Source: Clostridia bacterium
GTDB taxonomy: Bacteria > Bacillota > Clostridia > Oscillospirales > Acutalibacteraceae
NCBI GenBank assembly: GCA_017465825.1
Contig: JAFTVI010000006.1
Location: 62,001 to 126,000, forward strand
Length of the DNA: 64,000 bases
Reading direction: 5' to 3'
Shown: positions 1-7,592 of the stretch, in pieces
Layout of the letters: each line of letters starts with the position of its first letter
Position numbering within the stretch: position 1 is the first letter of the stretch
Notes under the pieces: model-generated
What the model was told of the DNA's origin: nothing
The model's input: the letters and a program-made list of their open reading frames with translations, nothing else
Database searches by the model: none
Made by a program: the position numbers and the translations under genes

Positions 1-508
1 AAAAATATGTTACGGTGTCTGCGCCGTTATTATAGTTTATTCCCGATTTTCTTGCAAGCTCAACGACGTTTATTCCGCAGGCTTCAACGGAAGGTACTGC
101 CTTTTCGGGAAATCTGCAGGGTGCATCGGGATATGTACATTTTCCGCAAATTCCGCAACCCTCACAGCCGAGAGCCATAAATTTTACACCGTCGGCATTA
201 AGTGAGTCAATAATACTTTGCAGAACCTGCTTTGTACATTTCTGCCCTTCAACCATACCTTCAAAATCAAAGCAATCCTCAAGGTCGTATTTACAGGTAA
301 AAACACAGGCGTTTTTATAGCTTTTGATTTTACGTTCAAGCTCATCCATAGTGCCCACACCCGGCGGACAGGTCCAACAGGTGTCGTATTTTCCGCAACG
401 GTTGGCTTTGCACATATCAACAACTGACTGAGAAAAAGGAATATTATATGCATCAATCAGTTTATACTGAAAAATTTCGGGATCTGTAAGATACTTTTCA
501 ATATTCAT
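1..508 (-). CDS. DUF2284-type cysteine-rich metal-binding protein (partial, C-terminus beyond left edge)
   Basis: About 169 residues are visible and the gene runs off the window. Two cysteine groups resemble iron-sulfur ligands: an N-terminal set around residues 32-48 (pattern MCKANRCGKY followed by CWTCPP) and a C-terminal set around residues 112-131 (GCEGCGICGKC, then PC). This pattern is typical of DUF2284 predicted metal-binding proteins; the exact reaction of the family is not established. The ATG at 508 lies one base after the stop of the upstream AraC/corrinoid gene, so the two are probably co-translated. By context it may serve corrinoid-dependent methyl transfer, for example electron transfer or activation of the corrinoid protein; that role is inference. 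The family call is fairly secure. Confidence 0.75.
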   Translation of the reverse strand, partial: MNIEKYLTDPEIFQYKLIDAYNIPFSQSVVDMCKANRCGKYDTCWTCPPGVGTMDELERKIKSYKNACVFTCKYDLEDCFDFEGMVEGQKCTKQVLQSIIDSLNADGVKFMALGCEGCGICGKCTYPDAPCRFPEKAVPSVEACGINVVELARKSGINYNNGADTVTYF

Positions 509-509
509 A

Positions 510-2024
510 TCAGCTGCAAAGCTCAACGGCGGCATCTGCGGCGCTGGCGGCATCGGACGTATACTTATCAGCGCCTATCTGTTTGCAGAATTCCTCTGTA
601 ACAGGCGCACCGCCAACCATAATTTTAACCTTATCTCTTATACCTGCCGCCTCTGCCTGTTTTACAACATCCGCCATAACCTCCATAGTTGTTGTAAGCA
701 ATGCGGAACAGCATATGATCTGACAGTTTTGCTCTATTGCTGTATTTACAAAGGTTTCGGGTGCGACATCAGTACCAAGGTCGATTACTTCAAGTCCCTT
801 GCCTTCCATCATAATTTTTACAAGGTTTTTGCCTATATCGTGCAGATCGCCCTGAACAGTGCCGATGCATACCTTACCCGTTGACTTAACGCCGTCCTCA
901 ATAAGAAGAGGTTTGAGCACCTGCATACCCATATTCATTGCTCTTGCGGCAACAAGAACCTCGGGAACATAAACCTCGTTGGTTTTAAATTTTTCACCTA
1001 TTATATTCATTCCTGCAAGCAAGCCTTCATTAAGAATCTGTGCCGCAGGAAGTCCTTCATCAACAGCCTTCTGCACAAGCTCCTTAACAATTTTTGATTT
1101 TCCTCTCTGTAAATTTTCTGATATTTCAAGATAGATACTCATAACAGTTTCTCCTTCATATGTTTTCTGTGACATTCTGTATTGATACGGTGTCATTCCG
1201 ATATACATTTTAAAAATTTTATAAAAAGACGGAACATCCTTCAGTCCGCATCTGCCGACTATTTCTTCATTTGTAAGGCTCGTTGTTTTCAACAATTTAC
1301 ATGCAAGACTGATTCTTATGTTCCTTACATAATCCGCAAATGTTTCACCTGTAACTTTCTGAAAAATGCGGCTTAAATGAGATTTACTTACAAGCAGTGT
1401 TGACGCAATGGATTCAAGAGTCATATCTCCGTCACTGCAACGGTCAAGTATTTCTCTCATAGCAGCAGAAACAGTTATCCATTCCTTCGGATGCTCAGTT
1501 CTGACGGTATCAGCCATATCAATATACCGGCTGACAGCGACAAGCAATAAGGCAAGATGCGATTTAACAGATGCATCCCATTCCAGATTGCGACATTCCT
1601 GCTCGTATTCAATCAAATCATAAGTTTTTCTGAATAAGCTCATAATTTTTGCATTGAACATAGCGTATGAAACCGGAATTTTATCTCTGAATACGCCTGC
1701 GCAAAAATGAATACTTTCCGGATTTGACCATTCGCCGTCAAACAACTCTGAAGGATTAAAAGCAAGTGTACAAACCGTAGGTTTTTCGGTTTCACTTTTA
1801 GAAAAATAACCATGAGGTACACCGCTACCGAGAATGTACATATCACCGATATGACATTCATCGGCTTCGTTGAGAATCCTGTGAATACCGCTGCCGTCGA
1901 CAACAACACTTATCTCAACAAATTCATTCGTGCTCAAGTGAGATAATGTTAAATCGGGATTATAGATGGTTTCATATACCGATGTATTCTGAACTATTAA
2001 TTGCTTTTCCGGCAAATGATTCAT
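510..2024 (-). CDS. AraC-family regulator continuous with a B12-binding corrinoid protein
   Basis: One open frame of 504 codons joins two proteins that are normally separate. Residues 1 to about 170 look like an AraC sensor domain (cupin-like, PHGYF), and about 186-285 are two AraC helix-turn-helix motifs (LESIASTLLVSKSHLSRIF, then a second ending GMTPYQYR). Residues 295-504 are a typical methyltransferase corrinoid protein: four-helix cap, then the cobalt-ligand motif GDLHDIGKN and GGAPV. There is no stop at the junction. An AAGGAG site 8 bases before the ATG of codon 295 lies inside the frame, so a free corrinoid protein of about 210 residues could also be made. The start at 2024 has GGAGGG upstream. 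It sits between the URO-D methyltransferase gene (31-base gap) and the DUF2284 gene. It may be a regulator that reads corrinoid or methyl state, or a read-through fusion of neighbouring genes. Confidence 0.85.
   Translation of the reverse strand: MNHLPEKQLIVQNTSVYETIYNPDLTLSHLSTNEFVEISVVVDGSGIHRILNEADECHIGDMYILGSGVPHGYFSKSETEKPTVCTLAFNPSELFDGEWSNPESIHFCAGVFRDKIPVSYAMFNAKIMSLFRKTYDLIEYEQECRNLEWDASVKSHLALLLVAVSRYIDMADTVRTEHPKEWITVSAAMREILDRCSDGDMTLESIASTLLVSKSHLSRIFQKVTGETFADYVRNIRISLACKLLKTTSLTNEEIVGRCGLKDVPSFYKIFKMYIGMTPYQYRMSQKTYEGETVMSIYLEISENLQRGKSKIVKELVQKAVDEGLPAAQILNEGLLAGMNIIGEKFKTNEVYVPEVLVAARAMNMGMQVLKPLLIEDGVKSTGKVCIGTVQGDLHDIGKNLVKIMMEGKGLEVIDLGTDVAPETFVNTAIEQNCQIICCSALLTTTMEVMADVVKQAEAAGIRDKVKIMVGGAPVTEEFCKQIGADKYTSDAASAADAAVELCS
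1140..1156 (-). promoter_or_regulatory. Internal ribosome binding site and ATG of the corrinoid domain
   Basis: On the minus strand AAGGAG (1156-1151) is followed after 8 bases by ATG (1142-1140). It falls exactly where a stand-alone corrinoid protein would begin (MSIYLEISENLQRGK), inside the AraC reading frame. Spacing and strength suit real initiation. Confidence 0.6.
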
Positions 2025-2055
2025 TTTTGCCCTCCCTGCGTCAGTTTCTTATGAA

Positions 2056-3174
2056 TTACAGTCTGATTTTCTTTATTTCCTCGGCATAATACTGAACAAG
2101 CTCAAATTTTGTGCCGGGCATGAGTCTGTGGTCGGGGCAAGGAATAAAACCGCCCATCGCCGCAAGACGCCTGATGCGTTCAATCTCAACATCAACAGCC
2201 GCTTTATCTTTTCGCAACGCAGTTTTGTCCATACCGCCTACGCCGAGCATTCCCTTGCCGTATTTCTTTCTGGCAGGCTCAAACTGATCACCCCACACGC
2301 CGATCTCAATGGGGAACATAGTATTCACGCCGTTTTCAAACCATGTCGGCAGTAGCTTTTCCGTTACTCCGTCACAGTCAAGCGATATAATGTCAATGCC
2401 GTATTCATTGCACAAATCGTTACGTTTTTTATAATGCTTTGCACAAAGCTCATTAAAGATTTCAGGTGAGAGCAAAGGTCCGTTTTTAAAGCAGATATCC
2501 TCCCAATAATGGGCAAAATCAAACTTTGCACCTGTTTCAAGAATGGCTTTTACACACTGATACTGCATTTCAGCATATGTATCAACGATATCTGCAAACA
2601 AGTCCTCGTCCTCGTCATACATAAGATAACTCATACCTACAACCGAAGTCATATCACGTATGCTGCCCAGCACACTGCCGAGATTAAGTCCGATAGGTCT
2701 TGACATATCACGGGTTTCGTTGAAATTCTTAAAATATTCAAAATTGACTCTGTCGGGAGAATACTGCATTTTAGGCTTGTAGAGGTTTTCAAATGCTTCT
2801 CTGTCCTTGAGAGTATAATCATCCTCCGAAGGGATTGAAGTTATTCCCGGCTTAATGCGCTCTATAACACCCACGCTGTTAAGAACTCTTCTTGAGCCGT
2901 CGGGCAGGATTTCAAGCGTTTTTTCCTCAAATCTCGGATACAGTCCGTTGTTTGCACCGGCGGTGCATGACCAGTTAAAATCCCAACCGATAAGTTTATC
3001 AAGAATTTTATCTTTTTCTGTGCCGTCCCAGTTGTTTTCTGCAAGCTCAGCAGGAATCTTACCCTGCTGTGCCCATTCCTGTAATAGCTCTCCCCAATAG
3101 CCGAAGTGAACTGCAGGCAGACGGTCAACATCTTTATAGTGAAGAATATTCATCGCCCGTTCTCTGTTTGTCAC
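2056..3174 (-). CDS. Uroporphyrinogen decarboxylase-fold methyltransferase
   Basis: This is a URO-D superfamily protein of about 372 residues, the fold used by corrinoid:substrate and corrinoid:coenzyme methyltransferases of the MtaA/MtbA/CmuA type. The N-terminus NRERAMNILHYKDVDRLP, the central FAHYWEDICFKNGP and SLDCDGV, and the C-terminal CPDHRLMPGTKFE match this group rather than heme-pathway HemE. I chose the GTG at 3174 because AGGTGG lies 6 bases upstream; an ATG at 3189 in the same frame overlaps that site. The gene is first in a run with the AraC/corrinoid fusion and the DUF2284 gene, so it probably moves a methyl group between an unknown methylated substrate or acceptor and the corrinoid protein. 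The substrate cannot be told from the sequence. Confidence 0.8.
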   Translation of the reverse strand: MTNRERAMNILHYKDVDRLPAVHFGYWGELLQEWAQQGKIPAELAENNWDGTEKDKILDKLIGWDFNWSCTAGANNGLYPRFEEKTLEILPDGSRRVLNSVGVIERIKPGITSIPSEDDYTLKDREAFENLYKPKMQYSPDRVNFEYFKNFNETRDMSRPIGLNLGSVLGSIRDMTSVVGMSYLMYDEDEDLFADIVDTYAEMQYQCVKAILETGAKFDFAHYWEDICFKNGPLLSPEIFNELCAKHYKKRNDLCNEYGIDIISLDCDGVTEKLLPTWFENGVNTMFPIEIGVWGDQFEPARKKYGKGMLGVGGMDKTALRKDKAAVDVEIERIRRLAAMGGFIPCPDHRLMPGTKFELVQYYAEEIKKIRL

Positions 3175-3205
3175 TGAAAACCACCTCATATTTCAATATA
3201 AATGA

Positions 3206-3280
3206 ATTATATCACATTATTCCAAGGAAATAAATATGGTATTTTTTGCTTTTACTGTTTTTTAGTAAACGAAACCATAT
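3206..3280 (-). promoter_or_regulatory. Promoter region of the methyltransferase locus with inverted repeats
   Basis: The minus strand carries TATAAT (RC of 3206-3211) about 30 bases before the GTG start, with no good -35 box, as is common for activator-dependent promoters. Upstream are two inverted repeats: TTTACT/AGTAAA (3251-3269) and ATATGGT/ACCATAT (3234-3240 and 3274-3280). They are candidate binding sites for the AraC protein encoded here; that is inference. Confidence 0.4.
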
Positions 3281-3390
3281 AATCCGATTTCTGTATGCAG
3301 GATTATCAGAATAATTCCACCACTTATTTTAAAATGCTGATGTGAATAGGTGCAAAAGCATTTTCATATAAATTCAGCGGAGGGATAGAT

Positions 3391-4149
3391 ATGAAAATTT
3401 TATCATTGAGGCTGAAAAGTATTTTTGTTACTGCGGCGGTGTTGCTCGCTGTTACGGTGGGGGTATTTTTTATGGCGTCGATTGTGAATGAAGCGGTTTC
3501 TGCAGATGACAGGCTGATTCCCATTTATAATGTTGATACCGATTCAAACAAAGTTGCGGTCACATTCAACTGTGCTATGAGCGGTGACATTGACCGCATT
3601 TTAGCCATTTTAGATGATTACAATGTAAAATGCACATTCTTTCTTTTGGGCTCCTGGGCGGAGAGTCACACGGATGAATTGAAAGCGATTTATGAAGCAG
3701 AACACGAAATCGGCAATCATTCCTATTCACACAACGATATGCCGTCAATGAGCTATGAGGATATTATTCTTGATATTCAGAAATGCAATGATATTGTAAA
3801 AAGCATTACGGGCTACTCTCCTACCCTGTTCCGTGCTCCGTCCGGCAGCTACAATAACAAAACCATCTCCGCCGCTGAAGAATTAGGTATGACAACAATT
3901 CAATGGGATGCGGATTCTGTGGATTGGAAGAATATATCGGCGGGTGAGATATTGGAGCGGGTTACATCGAAGGTTGGGAGCGGATCTATAATACAGCTTC
4001 ATTCGGGGACTGAGCACACGGCTGAGGCGTTGCCTGAGCTGCTTGATTACCTTACTGAGAGCGGATATATTCCCGTTACGGTCAGTGAGCTGATTTATCA
4101 TACCGATTACAAAATAAACAGCAACGGTACTCAGGTGCAGATGCAATAA
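3391..4149 (+). CDS. Polysaccharide deacetylase (NodB homology domain), PdaB-like
   Basis: A 252-residue protein with an N-terminal membrane or signal segment (residues about 10-32) and a NodB domain from about 50 to 235. Metal-binding motif 2 (HSYSH), the RAPSGSY motif, the WDADSVDW motif and the IIQLHSG motif are present. Motif 1, usually TFDD or TFD, reads TFNC here, so the expected catalytic aspartate is asparagine. The enzyme may be weak, altered or a binding protein. Members act outside the membrane on peptidoglycan or chitin-like glycans. GGAGGG lies 6 bases before the ATG. It is divergent from the methyltransferase locus. Confidence 0.85.
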   Translation: MKILSLRLKSIFVTAAVLLAVTVGVFFMASIVNEAVSADDRLIPIYNVDTDSNKVAVTFNCAMSGDIDRILAILDDYNVKCTFFLLGSWAESHTDELKAIYEAEHEIGNHSYSHNDMPSMSYEDIILDIQKCNDIVKSITGYSPTLFRAPSGSYNNKTISAAEELGMTTIQWDADSVDWKNISAGEILERVTSKVGSGSIIQLHSGTEHTAEALPELLDYLTESGYIPVTVSELIYHTDYKINSNGTQVQMQ

Positions 4150-4177
4150 AATTTTTGAATTTTTTACAAAATTTTTA

Positions 4178-4206
4178 TTTACATAAGGATTTTTTTGTGA
4201 TAAAAT
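4178..4206 (+). promoter_or_regulatory. Sigma-A-like promoter for the 26-residue peptide gene
   Basis: TTTACA (4178-4183), a 17-base spacer, then TAAAAT (4201-4206), 37 bases before the start codon. Confidence 0.6.
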
Positions 4207-4243
4207 GAGGATGACAAAATAATCATTGAGAGGAGGATAATAA

Positions 4244-4324
4244 ATGTCAATCACAGATGTATTTATGAAAATCTACACACTCATTATGAAATTCCTTGAG
4301 GACCTTCTTGTAGAATGGGAATAA
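4244..4324 (+). CDS. 26-residue amphipathic peptide, unknown function
   Basis: An ATG frame of 26 codons with a perfect AGGAGG 7 bases upstream, its own promoter (4178-4206) and its own terminator (4339-4368). The peptide begins MSITDVFMKIY and ends LLVEWE. It would form one acidic amphipathic helix of alternating hydrophobic and charged residues and has no signal peptide. The transcript is little more than this frame. Candidates are a membrane-active small peptide, a type I toxin-like peptide or a small regulatory subunit; no family is recognised. The tight package of signals is the reason to call it real. Confidence 0.55.
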   Translation: MSITDVFMKIYTLIMKFLEDLLVEWE

Positions 4325-4338
4325 TCAGATAAAAACAG

Positions 4339-4368
4339 CGGCTGAGTTTTCAGCCGTTTTGCTTTTTT
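4339..4368 (+). terminator. Intrinsic terminator after the 26-residue peptide gene
   Basis: A 7-bp stem CGGCTGA/TCAGCCG with a 4-base loop, followed by a T-rich tract. Confidence 0.8.
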
Positions 4369-4370
4369 CA

Positions 4371-4399
4371 TTGACAACTATATAAGTTTTTTATATAAT
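4371..4399 (+). promoter_or_regulatory. Consensus promoter for the broken membrane-protein gene
   Basis: TTGACA (4371-4376), a 17-base spacer and TATAAT (4394-4399): perfect consensus boxes 46 bases before the ATG at 4446. Confidence 0.7.
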
Positions 4400-4445
4400 C
4401 AAATTGTATTATAGCGTTGAAATATTCAATCAGCGGTGAGTTTCT

Positions 4446-5027
4446 ATGTTGAGCGGAAAATATAATCCTATCATAGAATCGTACCCTGATTGTCGTGAGG
4501 TATTGATTATGAAAACAAATGATAATAATGCGACCAATACAACAAATTTACGTAATTTTTTTATATTAACGATATTTTTATGCTTGTGCTACAGTTTTGT
4601 GTAAAAACATTTTGTTGGCTGTTTATATAAGTGTTCCGTCTTCAATAATTCTGTTATGTATTTACTTTATTAAAGCACACAAAAAAGAAATATCTGAAAA
4701 AGAGTATTTGGGGTGTGTAGGTTTCTCGAGTATATTCAGTTGTATAGTATGTGGTTCCATTGCTTCTGTTTCTGCGATGCGGTTTAGTTTTACTGCTATT
4801 CTTTTTGGTATAATCATATTAGTGATGATTCTGATGGAAATCGGAATGTATGCTGTATCTAAAAAAAAGGTGGTGCATTTGTGGGTGTTGCTACGACAAT
4901 AGTTGGTGCACCTGCAGCAGTAGCAGGAATAATGGTATCAAGGTATACGAGGGCAAACAATATTGAATTTAATGAATATGTAATCGGAGCAATAGCAGTT
5001 CTTTTTGCATTTTTTATTGTGCTTTGA
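4446..5027 (+). pseudogene. Small multi-pass membrane protein gene with two frame breaks
   Basis: Three overlapping frames appear to be pieces of one membrane protein. Piece 1 (4446-4604, 52 residues) ends in a hydrophobic segment. Piece 2 (about 4597-4902, TTG-started, other frame) has three or more hydrophobic helices. Piece 3 (to 5027) returns to the first frame after a run of eight A (4861-4868) and adds a helix ending FAFFIVL. The A-run holds the A AAA AAG slippery heptamer, so a -1 slip could join pieces 2 and 3. A gain and a loss of one frame step also fits ordinary decay or sequencing error. The upstream promoter is intact. No family recognised. Confidence 0.5.
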
Positions 5028-5064
5028 TAAAATACAGAAAATTGAAACATAAAGAGATGCATAA

Positions 5065-5135
5065 ATCAGGGGACGGTTCGAAATCACTGCAAAAGTGATG
5101 TTTTAAGCGATTTGTGAGTCAATCAGGGGACAGTT
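5065..5135 (+). repeat. Two copies of ATCAGGGGACRGTT
   Basis: The 14-base word occurs at 5065-5078 and 5122-5135 with one difference (G/A). Similar GGGGACRGTT words often flank REP-associated (IS200-like) transposase genes in clostridia, so this may be the scar of such an element; no transposase is present. Confidence 0.5.
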
Positions 5136-5162
5136 ATGCACTTGACGGCTAAATCAAATTTC

Positions 5163-5192
5163 AAAGGTAGCGGTCAGCCGTTACCTTTTTTT
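5163..5192 (+). terminator. Intrinsic terminator
   Basis: An 11-bp stem (AAAGGTAGCGG with CCGTTACCTTT, one G-T pair), a 4-base loop and a T-run; it closes the upstream unit before the Nudix operon. Confidence 0.75.
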
Positions 5193-5276
5193 ATTCTGCG
5201 TTAACGGCTCGGTTTTTGGGGATTTTGCGGCTGTTTTATATTTTTTCCGATATATAAATTTTTCTGTAAAAAAACC

Positions 5277-5305
5277 TTGAAACACATATAGATTTAATGT
5301 ATAAT
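5277..5305 (+). promoter_or_regulatory. Promoter of the Nudix-DUF368 operon
   Basis: TTGAAA (5277-5282), 17 bases, TATAAT (5300-5305), 34 bases before the ATG at 5340. Confidence 0.7.
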
Positions 5306-5339
5306 AGATCTATATATCTACAGTAAGGAAGAATTTATT

Positions 5340-6071
5340 ATGTTGGGCAAAAGTGTCAAAGTACGGATCACTAAACCCTTCAATTCCTTTGACAGCAAAA
5401 CTAATACCAAGTATATGCTGAATTTCGGTGTAGCCGAAATAAAGACAGAAAAACGAGCTTTCATTCAGTCTGCCTGCGTTATGGGTATCAACCACCCTGT
5501 CAATATTTTTGAAGGAAGGATCATTGCCATTGTCCGCCATCAGGACAAACGGCCTAATTATATTATCGTTGCGCCTAAAAAATCAAGATACATCAATTTT
5601 GAGATTGAGGACGCTATAAAATTTCTTGAGAAAAACAGACCTCACAAGCTTGAATGTCTGTATGAAAGCTCCTGCGGTGCGGTTGTTTTCAGGGATTTGG
5701 GCGGTATACGCAAATTTCTGCTCATTAAAAACAAGCGCAGTGCGCACTGGGGATTTCCTAAAGGGCATATTGAGCGAGGAGAAACTCAGCAACAAACCGC
5801 AAAGCGTGAGGTATTGGAAGAAACCGGCTTGCATATAAATATTATTGACGGTTACAGCTCCACCTCCGAGTACAAAATTGCGGGCAAGGTTGAGAAGCGC
5901 GTTACAATTTTCATTGCAAGCACCACAGATGCGTCAACCACCATTCAGCTTGAAGAAATTGACGATTACATCTGGTTGGACTACGAAAATGCATTAAAGC
6001 AACTGAAATTTGAAAACGACAGGAGTATACTTATTTCATCAAAAGAGTTTCTTGAGGAGAGAAATATATGA
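5340..6071 (+). CDS. Pyrophosphatase-like domain fused to a Nudix hydrolase
   Basis: A 243-residue protein. Residues 1 to about 105 resemble the small inorganic-pyrophosphatase-like proteins of clostridia (YMLNFG, GINHPVNIFEGRIIAIV, then an acidic helix). Residues about 110-235 are a Nudix domain with the full Nudix box GxxxxxExxxxxxxREVLEETGL, starting at GHIERGE. Nudix enzymes cleave nucleoside diphosphates linked to another group; GFPKGHIE resembles the Ap4A/NTP-type branch. The substrate is unknown. AAGGA lies 10 bases before the ATG. The stop overlaps the next start (ATGA), so it is translationally coupled to the DUF368 transporter. The join to a phosphate-chemistry domain suggests removal or sensing of a diphosphate product, which is inference. 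Confidence 0.75.
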   Translation: MLGKSVKVRITKPFNSFDSKTNTKYMLNFGVAEIKTEKRAFIQSACVMGINHPVNIFEGRIIAIVRHQDKRPNYIIVAPKKSRYINFEIEDAIKFLEKNRPHKLECLYESSCGAVVFRDLGGIRKFLLIKNKRSAHWGFPKGHIERGETQQQTAKREVLEETGLHINIIDGYSSTSEYKIAGKVEKRVTIFIASTTDASTTIQLEEIDDYIWLDYENALKQLKFENDRSILISSKEFLEERNI

Positions 6072-6904
6072 AAGGCAACAAAAAATCTTTCATTTTAAAG
6101 ATATTTCAAGGGGCATTGATAGGACTCGGAGCTGTTCTGCCCGGAATTTCCGGCGGCGTGCTCTGCGTTGTGTTCGGAATTTACAAAACGATTATGGAAT
6201 TCCTTGCTGACCCCATACATAAATTCAAAACACATATACCAAAGCTGATTCCGGTAGTCATCGGCGGTGTTATCGGTTTTCTGGGCGTTGCAAATCTGCT
6301 GTCGTTCCTGCTGGAGAAATATCCTGCGCCGTCTGTCTGCGTTTTCATCGGTCTGATTACGGGTATGCTCCCCTCTCTTTTCAAAGAGGCGGGTGAACAG
6401 GGTCGCAGTAAAGGCTCGTACGTTTCAATGGCTGTTGCGATGGTATTTATTTTTGCGCTGTTGATAGGTCTGCGTGTCTTTTCCGTACAGATTACTCCGA
6501 ATTTCGCGTGGTATTTATTCTGCGGTTTCTGCCTTGCATTGAGTGTTATTGCGCCCGGAATGAGTTTTTCCACATTGCTGATGCCTCTTGGCTTGTATGA
6601 GCCGTTTGTTGACGGAATCGGACATCTTGATTTTTCAGTGCTGATACCCGGCGGTATCGGAGCATTGGCTACGGTAATTTTGTTTGCAAAAGCAGTAAAC
6701 GCTCTTTTTGACAAGCATTATTCCGTATCATTCCACGCCATTATCGGCATAGTTATTGCGGCGACGGTTATGATAATTCCATTTGAAAGCTTTGCAGTAT
6801 CGGCAGTAAGCTGTATCGTGAATATTGTATGTCTGATCGTCGGAATCGTTGCGGCGTTACTTCTGGATAAATTCAATCAGAAACACGCTGTACAGGATGA
6901 TTAA
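6068..6904 (+). CDS. DUF368 membrane protein, polyprenyl-phosphate translocase (PopT-like)
   Basis: A 278-residue multi-pass protein beginning with a conserved GALIGLGAVLPGISGG motif, repeated in variant form in the second half (CLALSVIAPGMSFSTLL), as expected for the internal duplication of DUF368. Members of this family have been shown to return undecaprenyl phosphate across the membrane during cell-wall synthesis. There are about eight hydrophobic helices. It overlaps the Nudix gene by 4 bases. The pairing with a phosphohydrolase-like protein may reflect lipid-carrier phosphate handling; that is inference. Confidence 0.85.
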   Translation: MKGNKKSFILKIFQGALIGLGAVLPGISGGVLCVVFGIYKTIMEFLADPIHKFKTHIPKLIPVVIGGVIGFLGVANLLSFLLEKYPAPSVCVFIGLITGMLPSLFKEAGEQGRSKGSYVSMAVAMVFIFALLIGLRVFSVQITPNFAWYLFCGFCLALSVIAPGMSFSTLLMPLGLYEPFVDGIGHLDFSVLIPGGIGALATVILFAKAVNALFDKHYSVSFHAIIGIVIAATVMIIPFESFAVSAVSCIVNIVCLIVGIVAALLLDKFNQKHAVQDD

Positions 6905-6934
6905 GCAATCAATTTTATTTTTAACAGACAAATT

Positions 6935-6974
6935 ATTCGGGCTGTCCCACGTAGTTGAGCGGAACAGCCCGAAT
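6935..6974. terminator. Bidirectional terminator between convergent genes
   Basis: An 11-bp perfect stem ATTCGGGCTGT/ACAGCCCGAAT with an 18-base loop and T/A-rich flanks, between the DUF368 gene and the pentapeptide-repeat gene. Confidence 0.7.
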
Positions 6975-6986
6975 TTATTTGTACAA

Positions 6987-7592
6987 TTATATAAATCTGA
7001 CACCCAAGACCTGTGCGATATCCTGCGCCTGTGATACGTTGAGCCGCAAGCCTTTCAGCTCCTTGAAATTGTCGGAAACGGTTATACCTGCAATCTCACA
7101 GCTTGACAGATCCACATTTTTAAGGCTTGTTTTAAAGAAATCCGCGTTAGCAAGATTAACTTCGATAAACTCAGTATGTTTGAGTTTGACCTCTGCAAGG
7201 ACTGCCATTTTCAAATCACACGCTGCAAAACGCACATTTTCGAATTTTGACTCCGAAAAGAGAGCAAAACAGCAGGATGTTCTGAGAAAAACAGTTTCTT
7301 TTATATGACTGTCTGAAAAATCGGAATAATCGAATCTGCAATTTTCGATTTTACAGCTTTTGAAATATCCGCTTTTGAATTTGCAGTTGATAAATATACA
7401 GTCAGTAAATTTTACGTCAACGAATGCGGATTTATCAAAGTTGCATTTTTCAAAACGGCAATTTTTAATTTGGACGCACTGATAGTCCACACCCGAAAAA
7501 TCACAGCACTCAACAGAGTGGTCGCTGAAGGTCATATTTTCGATGTACGCGTCACCTGATTTAATTTCTGCAATTATTTTTTCCATAATCAT
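6987..7592 (-). CDS. Pentapeptide-repeat protein
   Basis: About 201 residues. From residue about 20 to 175 the sequence follows the A(D/N)LXX-type five-residue register, with F, L or C at the central position (FEKCNF, FINCKF, FKSCKI, ANADFFKTSLKNVDL). It would fold into a right-handed quadrilateral beta-helix. Qnr/McbG-type members mimic DNA and protect gyrase; many others have no known role, and this one cannot be assigned. The C-terminal SQAQDIAQVLGV capping helix resembles Qnr-like ends. The ATG overlaps the stop of the RNA methyltransferase gene by 4 bases, so the two are coupled; a second ATG two codons later is possible. Confidence 0.8.
   Translation of the reverse strand: MIMEKIIAEIKSGDAYIENMTFSDHSVECCDFSGVDYQCVQIKNCRFEKCNFDKSAFVDVKFTDCIFINCKFKSGYFKSCKIENCRFDYSDFSDSHIKETVFLRTSCCFALFSESKFENVRFAACDLKMAVLAEVKLKHTEFIEVNLANADFFKTSLKNVDLSSCEIAGITVSDNFKELKGLRLNVSQAQDIAQVLGVRFI

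Noticed and set aside
184..456. 90-codon minus-strand frame inside the DUF2284 region
   Set aside because: Shifted frame of the DUF2284 gene, which has the family cysteine motifs and a coupled start.
4861..4869. Programmed -1 frameshift as an established feature
   Set aside because: The slip heptamer is present, but no stimulating structure was identified and an upstream break also exists; kept only as a possibility.
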